DNA from: Algiphilus aromaticivorans DG1253
Lineage (GTDB): Bacteria; Pseudomonadota; Gammaproteobacteria; Nevskiales; Nevskiaceae
Assembly (NCBI RefSeq): GCF_000733765.1
Contig: NZ_JPOG01000001.1
Coordinates: 930,001-994,000, forward strand
Length of the DNA stretch: 64,000 nucleotides
Reading direction: 5' to 3'
Shown here: in pieces, positions 59,494 to 64,000 of the stretch
Position numbering within the stretch: position 1 is the stretch's first letter
Layout of the letters: each line of letters opens with the position of its first letter
Position numbers and translations under genes: made by a program
Notes under the pieces: generated by a model
Seen by the model: only the letters and a program-made list of their open reading frames with translations
What the model was told of the DNA's origin: nothing
Databases searched by the model: none

Positions 59494-61121
59494 CGCGGTA
59501 TTCCCCATATTTCCTGATGTCCGGCGTTTGCGCGCTCACCCTGTTGGCCGGCTGCGACGCCGTCGGCGATGGGGTCGCGCCCACCGGCCTGACGTTCGAG
59601 CCGAACTTTCAGGCCACCGGGCTGACCGCTCGCGAAGCCGAGGAAGCACAGGAAGCCTTCGAGAATGGCGAGCCCTTCCGAATCACCGAGTGCATTCCAG
59701 CGCAGGCTCGGACGGTGCTGGAGTTCGACAACGGCGCGCGCGAGAACGCCACCCAGCGCAGCGAGAACATTCGCTACTCCAGCAGCGACGAGAGCGTGCT
59801 GGAGGTCTCTAATTTCGACATTCCCTTGACGGTCAACCCGGATCAGCCCTTTCCGCGCGGAACGCTGATTCCGCGTTCACCCGGCACGGCCACAGTGACT
59901 GTGAATTTCTCGAACTTCGAGACCAGCATGGAGGTCGAGGTCCAGCCGCTCGGGGAGATCGAGCCTTTTGTTGATTTCCCCCGGGCGCTCGCCCCCAATG
60001 CCTTCGCCGAGGTCGTCGCCAATGCCGAGGTCAACGGCCAGACGCTATCGGTCAGCAATGCCGCGGCGCTGAAGCTGACGGACGTCAACAGCGGTGATCC
60101 GAGCGAAGCAGTACGCAGCGACCGCACTGCGGACGGGCGCGTCTTCGTACGGGGCCTGCTGCCCGCCGTCGATCAACAGGCCGAGCTGGACTTCGCGCTC
60201 TGTGATCGCCAGTTCACGCAGGAGTTCGACGTCGCCGAGATTTCCGAGCTGCAGCTGGCGCGCGCCGAAGACGACGGCGAGCCTGCAGTCATCGGCTTCT
60301 CGGAGCTGCTGGAGGCCACCGCGGTCTTCGCCGACGGCAGCGAGCAGCGTCTGAGCGAGCAGGTCAGCTTCTCGCGCCCGGAGGAGGAGGATAATCTGCT
60401 CCTGCTGCTTAATACGCAGACGCGCGGCAACAGTCTGTTGCTGCCGCTGTCCGGCAGCGAAGGCGACGATCCCGACGAGGGTGAGATCAGCGGTACGGGC
60501 GGCGTCGGCACCCTCAACGCCAGCTTCGACCAGGACGCCAGCAGCAGCCTTCCCACCACGGAGCTGCCTGACGGCGTGACGGATCTTCCCGAAGTCGAGG
60601 CGACGCCGTTGGAGATACCGGTCCGTCCCGGTCGGGCCGCGGCGCTGCACTGGCGTGTCGAAGCCAACGACGAGGGCGAGCGCGTTCTCGAGCTGCCCCA
60701 GGGCTGCGAGACGCAGCCGGGCGTCGAGGCCGATATTCAGATCTTCCGCGGTTCGGACGACTACGTGACGGTGACCCGCGACGTCACGCGCAGCGTGAAC
60801 TACCTTGTCGGCGATGAAAGTCTCGACGAGGAGGAGGACGAGGCGGATACCGCGCAGGATGAGGAAGAGGAATCCGAGCCCGTTATCAACGTCGTGCGCA
60901 GCGGCACACTTTCTTCCCAGCTGCGCGCTGGCACCATCACCGCGGTAGGCGAGGTCGGCGAAGAGGAGCGCCTGCGCGCCGTACTGGTGCAGAGCGGCAC
61001 GATCCCCGGATTCGACGAGCCGGCGGAGGGCGAAGAGCGGCGCATCGAGGACGAGATCCTCGTGCGGGTTGTCGAAAGGCAGGACTGCGCTCCCTTCGAC
61101 GACCCCGGTGTTTTAGAATAG
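59490..61121 (+). CDS. Large acidic lipoprotein with Ig-like domains, unknown function
   Basis: 543 residues. Signal peptide with lipobox LTLLAGC (Cys at residue 22), so probably outer-membrane attached. An early part (about 75-150, with [14 protein letters not shown] and [11 protein letters not shown]) resembles the bacterial Ig-like BIG2 fold. Several acidic low-complexity stretches follow, the most extreme about residue 450 ([18 protein letters not shown]). Few Cys, in possible pairs. The ATG overlaps the aspS stop, so translation is coupled to a housekeeping synthetase, which is odd for a surface protein. No known family assigned to the whole. Confidence 0.75.
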   Translation: MTRYSPYFLMSGVCALTLLAGCDAVGDGVAPTGLTFEPNFQATGLTAREAEEAQEAFENGEPFRITECIPAQARTVLEFDNGARENATQRSENIRYSSSDESVLEVSNFDIPLTVNPDQPFPRGTLIPRSPGTATVTVNFSNFETSMEVEVQPLGEIEPFVDFPRALAPNAFAEVVANAEVNGQTLSVSNAAALKLTDVNSGDPSEAVRSDRTADGRVFVRGLLPAVDQQAELDFALCDRQFTQEFDVAEISELQLARAEDDGEPAVIGFSELLEATAVFADGSEQRLSEQVSFSRPEEEDNLLLLLNTQTRGNSLLLPLSGSEGDDPDEGEISGTGGVGTLNASFDQDASSSLPTTELPDGVTDLPEVEATPLEIPVRPGRAAALHWRVEANDEGERVLELPQGCETQPGVEADIQIFRGSDDYVTVTRDVTRSVNYLVGDESLDEEEDEADTAQDEEEESEPVINVVRSGTLSSQLRAGTITAVGEVGEEERLRAVLVQSGTIPGFDEPAEGEERRIEDEILVRVVERQDCAPFDDPGVLE

Positions 61122-61165
61122 TGCAATGAATTCGCTCGATCGCCTGCCGATCAGGGGCTACTGAA

Positions 61166-62260
61166 TTGGCTGCAGCCCTGCAACTCGACGACTTCGCACT
61201 GCTCGATGAAGACGAGTGCGAGGCCCGCATCCGCGCTGCCAAGAAGCAGCTCGGAGAACGGGCCGTGCTGCTCGGTCACCACTACCAGCGCGAGGAGGTG
61301 TATCGCCACGCTGATCTGACGGGCGATTCCCTCAAGCTCGCGCATCTGGCGGCCGAGACCGAGGCCGAGTTCATCGTCTTCTGCGGCGTGCATTTCATGG
61401 CCGAGGTCGCCGACATCGTCACGCACGGCCAGCGCACGGTGGTGTTGCCCGACCTCGCGGCCGGCTGCGCGATGGCCGACATGGCCAACCTGGCCAAGGT
61501 GAAGACCTGCTGGCGCGAGCTGGCCGAGGTACTGGACCCGGACGAGCAGGTCACACCGGTGACCTATATCAATTCCGCGGCCGACCTCAAGGCCTTCTGC
61601 GGCAGCCACGGCGGCATCGTCTGCACTTCGACGAATGCCCCGGGTGTGCTGAAGTGGGCCTTTGAGCGCCGCGAGAAGGTGCTCTTCTTCCCGGATCAGC
61701 ACCTGGGTCGCTGGACGGCCTGGAACATGGATATCCCGCTCGACGACATGGTCGTCTGGGATTTCACCAAGAAGATGGGCGGGCTGACGCCCGAGCAGAT
61801 CCGCAACGCCAGGGTCATTCTCTGGGATGGCTTCTGCTCGGTGCACCAGATGTTTCAGCCCGACCACATCAAGCAGTTCCGCGAGCAGCATCCGGAGGGC
61901 AAGGTCATCAGCCATCCGGAGAACGCGCTGGAGGTCTGCCGGGCCTCCGACTACGTCGGTTCCACCGAAACCATCCTCAAGACCGTGCATGCTTCCGAGC
62001 CCGGCACGCACTGGCTGGTCGGAACCGAGCTCAATCTGGTCAATCGCCTGGCCGCCGAGATGAAACCCAAGGGCGTGTCCGTGCAGTTCATGTCACCGAT
62101 GGTGTGCATGTGCTCGACGATGTTTCGCGTTGATCCGCAGCATCTGGCATGGACCCTCGAGAATCTCGTGGTCGGCAACACGGTGAATCGCATCCAGGTG
62201 CCGCAGGACGTCGCCGAGCCGGCGCGCGTGGCGCTCGATCGGATGCTCGCCATCGCCTAG
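61166..62260 (+). CDS. nadA: Quinolinate synthase
   Basis: 364 residues, TTG start at 61166. Condenses iminoaspartate with dihydroxyacetone phosphate to quinolinate for NAD synthesis. The three cluster Cys are seen in FCGVHFMAEVADIV, IVCTSTNAPG and VCMCSTMF; LLGHHYQREEV and DFTKKMGGLTPE are further family segments. GAGCT-poor leader: a CAGGGG at 61151-61156 is the only ribosome-site-like sequence, ten bases away, and an earlier start in frame was not found. nadB and nadC are not in the window. Confidence 0.93.
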   Translation: MAAALQLDDFALLDEDECEARIRAAKKQLGERAVLLGHHYQREEVYRHADLTGDSLKLAHLAAETEAEFIVFCGVHFMAEVADIVTHGQRTVVLPDLAAGCAMADMANLAKVKTCWRELAEVLDPDEQVTPVTYINSAADLKAFCGSHGGIVCTSTNAPGVLKWAFERREKVLFFPDQHLGRWTAWNMDIPLDDMVVWDFTKKMGGLTPEQIRNARVILWDGFCSVHQMFQPDHIKQFREQHPEGKVISHPENALEVCRASDYVGSTETILKTVHASEPGTHWLVGTELNLVNRLAAEMKPKGVSVQFMSPMVCMCSTMFRVDPQHLAWTLENLVVGNTVNRIQVPQDVAEPARVALDRMLAIA

Positions 62261-62333
62261 CGGAACGCCGCCGCGTTGACCCGCGGCCTTCGTTGCGATC
62301 CGCCCCAAGAAAGCAAAAAGGAGTAGAACCACC

Positions 62334-63620
62334 ATGTGGAAGAACGCGCCCAGTCTTGCCGAATTCGATCCAGAAATCGCGCGCGTCGTCGTCGCGGAAG
62401 CGGGTCGACAGGAAGCGCACATCGAGCTCATCGCCTCCGAGAACTACGCCAGCCCGGCGGTCATGGCCGCGCAGGGCTCGGTGCTGACCAACAAGTACGC
62501 CGAGGGCTATCCCGGCAAGCGCTACTACGGTGGCTGTGAGCACGTCGACGTCGCCGAGCAGCTCGCCATCGCGCGCGTCAAGGAACTCTTCGACTGCGAC
62601 TACGCCAATGTCCAGCCGCATTCCGGCGCCCAGGCCAATGCCGCCGTCTTCATGGCGCTGGCCGATCCGGGTGACACCATCATGGGCATGAGCCTGGCGC
62701 ACGGCGGCCATCTCACGCACGGCCACCCGGCCAATTTCTCCGGCAAGCACTACAACGTGGTCGCCTACGGACTCGACGAGGAAACCGGTCTCATCGACTA
62801 CGACGCCATGGAGAAGCAGGCCATGGAGCACAAGCCGAAGATCCTCATCGGCGGCTTCTCGGCCTATTCGCGCGTCAAGGACTGGGCGCGCATGCGGCAG
62901 ATCGCCGACAAGGTCGGCGCCTGGTTCTGGGTGGACATGGCCCACGTCGCGGGCCTGATCGCCGCCGGCGTCTATCCCTCGCCGCTGCCGCACGCTCACG
63001 TCGTCACCTCCACCACGCACAAGACCCTGCGCGGCCCCCGGGGCGGCATCATCCTCGCCAAGGGCGCGGACGAGAAGCTGCAGAAGAAGTTCAACTCGGC
63101 CGTTTTCCCGGGCATCCAGGGCGGCCCGCTGATGCACGTCATCGCCGGCAAGGCGGTGGCCTTCCGCGAGGCACTATCCGACGAGTTCCGCGGCTATCAG
63201 CAGCAGGTGATCGCCAACGCGCAGTCCATGGCCAAGGTCTTCGCCGAGCGCGGCTACAAGGTGGTTTCCGACGGCACCGACGACCACCTCTTCCTGCTGG
63301 ATCTGGTCGCCAAGGACGTCACCGGCAAGGACGCCGAGGAAGCGCTGGGCCAGGCGCACATCACCGTCAACAAGAACGCCGTGCCCGGCGACCCGCGTTC
63401 GGCCTTCGTGACTTCGGGCCTGCGTATCGGCACGCCGGCCTCGACGACGCGCGGTTTCGGTGCCGACGAGATGGGGCAGGTCGCCGGCTGGATCGCCGAC
63501 ATCGTCGACGCGCTGGCCAGTGGCGACGCGGAGTCGACCATTACCCGCGTGCGCGGCCAGGTCGAGCAGCTCTGCGCCCGCTTCCCGGTCTACGGTGATA
63601 CGCCTCGCGTGGCGGCCTGA
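62334..63620 (+). CDS. glyA: Serine hydroxymethyltransferase
   Basis: 428 residues. PLP enzyme converting serine and tetrahydrofolate to glycine and methylene-tetrahydrofolate. N-terminal [38 protein letters not shown], and the PLP Lys in [15 protein letters not shown] strong AAAAAGGAG ribosome site lies 13 bases before the ATG. I looked for a glycine riboswitch in the 73-bp upstream gap and saw none. glyA followed by nrdR is a conserved pair in proteobacteria. Confidence 0.96.
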   Translation: MWKNAPSLAEFDPEIARVVVAEAGRQEAHIELIASENYASPAVMAAQGSVLTNKYAEGYPGKRYYGGCEHVDVAEQLAIARVKELFDCDYANVQPHSGAQANAAVFMALADPGDTIMGMSLAHGGHLTHGHPANFSGKHYNVVAYGLDEETGLIDYDAMEKQAMEHKPKILIGGFSAYSRVKDWARMRQIADKVGAWFWVDMAHVAGLIAAGVYPSPLPHAHVVTSTTHKTLRGPRGGIILAKGADEKLQKKFNSAVFPGIQGGPLMHVIAGKAVAFREALSDEFRGYQQQVIANAQSMAKVFAERGYKVVSDGTDDHLFLLDLVAKDVTGKDAEEALGQAHITVNKNAVPGDPRSAFVTSGLRIGTPASTTRGFGADEMGQVAGWIADIVDALASGDAESTITRVRGQVEQLCARFPVYGDTPRVAA

Positions 63621-63653
63621 TGGCCGACGGCGCGCGCATCGGCGGGTGACGCC

Positions 63654-64000
63654 GTGCAGTGTCCCTACTGCCGGCACGCCGATACGCGCGTCGTCGATTC
63701 GCGCACTGCGGATGACGGGTCCTCGATTCGCCGTCGTCGCGAGTGCCCCGAATGCGGCGCGCGCTTCAACACCTTCGAACGCGCGCATCTGCCGGTGCCG
63801 CCGCTGGAGAAATCCGACGGCAGCACCGAGGCCTTCGACGAGGAGAAGCTGCGTCGCGGCATGGCGCGGGCGCTCTACAAGCGCCCGGTATCCGACGAGC
63901 GCTTGCAGGAAAGTATCGACCGCATCGTCGACAAGCTGCGCACCTTCGGGGAGCGCAGTGTGCCGGCCCGCACCTTGGGCGAGTGGGTCATGGAGGAGCT
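63654..64000 (+). CDS. nrdR: Transcriptional repressor NrdR, 3' truncated
   Basis: The first 115 residues are visible; the end lies outside the window. GTG start at 63654 (VQCPYCRHADTRVVDSR). The zinc ribbon has Cys pairs in CPYC and CPECG, with RRRRECPECGARFNTFER, and the ATP-cone domain begins at about residue 49 (KSDGSTEAFDEEKLRRGM). NrdR senses ATP/dATP and represses ribonucleotide reductase genes. An in-frame position relative to glyA is as usual in proteobacteria (33 bp gap). Confidence 0.95.
   Translation, partial: MQCPYCRHADTRVVDSRTADDGSSIRRRRECPECGARFNTFERAHLPVPPLEKSDGSTEAFDEEKLRRGMARALYKRPVSDERLQESIDRIVDKLRTFGERSVPARTLGEWVMEE

Noticed and set aside
62261-62333. Glycine or folate-type riboswitch before glyA
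   Set aside because: The gap is only 73 bp, without conserved paired elements; a plain ribosome site explains it.
1-64000. CRISPR arrays, insertion sequences, prophage or integron
   Set aside because: No short regularly spaced direct repeats, transposase or integrase motifs, or phage structural genes were seen.

Overview
The window looks like chromosomal DNA of a high-GC, polarly flagellated gammaproteobacterium. The flagellar/chemotaxis gene order (flhB-flhA-flhF-flhG-fliA-cheY-cheZ-cheA-motC-motD-parA-like-parP) is the order known from Pseudomonas and relatives. FlhF/FlhG (the polar placement pair), a HiPIP, an H-NS of the short 'YRDP...W.GRGR.P.W' type and a one-polypeptide siroheme sulfite reductase fit a Nevskiales/Salinisphaerales/Chromatiales-like relative. 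That lineage guess is inference only. I see no phage, insertion sequence, CRISPR array or integrase.

Layout. 1-465: end of a cation diffusion facilitator. 585-12552: flagellar export (FlhB, FlhA), polar placement (FlhF, FlhG), sigma-28, CheY/CheZ/CheA, the MotC/MotD stator and the ParA-like/ParP pair that localises chemoreceptor arrays. 12992-22921: a second, tightly overlapped chemotaxis operon (STAS protein, response regulator, second CheA, the only CheW, a four-PAS soluble receptor, a 56-residue membrane protein, CheR, CheD, CheB, a short membrane receptor). The first cluster lacks cheB and cheW, so the two clusters probably share these parts. 22959-28831: a secreted helical protein of unknown role, a small lipoprotein, two MFS transporters and a LON-domain protein.

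29025-37198: a TonB-dependent receptor, a PHP-type metallohydrolase lipoprotein, a LysR regulator, a HAD phosphatase and a PhnD-PhnC-PhnE ABC importer. Together these resemble an uptake and dephosphorylation route for an organophosphorus compound and are my main candidate for an undescribed system. 37257-45986: enoyl-CoA hydratase-like enzyme, HiPIP, sulfite reductase with its DUF934 partner, an SH3/coiled-coil membrane protein and a two-gene RND efflux pump. 46480-49714: H-NS, tRNA-Leu(CAA), queA, a YheT-like hydrolase, a small coiled-coil protein, tRNA-Ala(GGC) and tRNA-Glu(TTC). 49849-64000: a short-type aconitase lacking one expected cluster cysteine, DNA polymerase IV, a UDP-glucuronate branch (Ugd and epimerase) with a glycosyltransferase and a radical SAM protein, then fmdB, aspS, a large lipoprotein, nadA, glyA and the start of nrdR.

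Non-coding signals that can be read directly: sigma-70-like promoters for the HiPIP, cysI, hns, tRNA-Leu and tRNA-Ala/Glu genes; terminators after hns and after the tRNA pair; strong hairpins between convergent genes; and a recurring short hairpin, GGC-loop-GCC with ATA in the loop, in several intergenic gaps.
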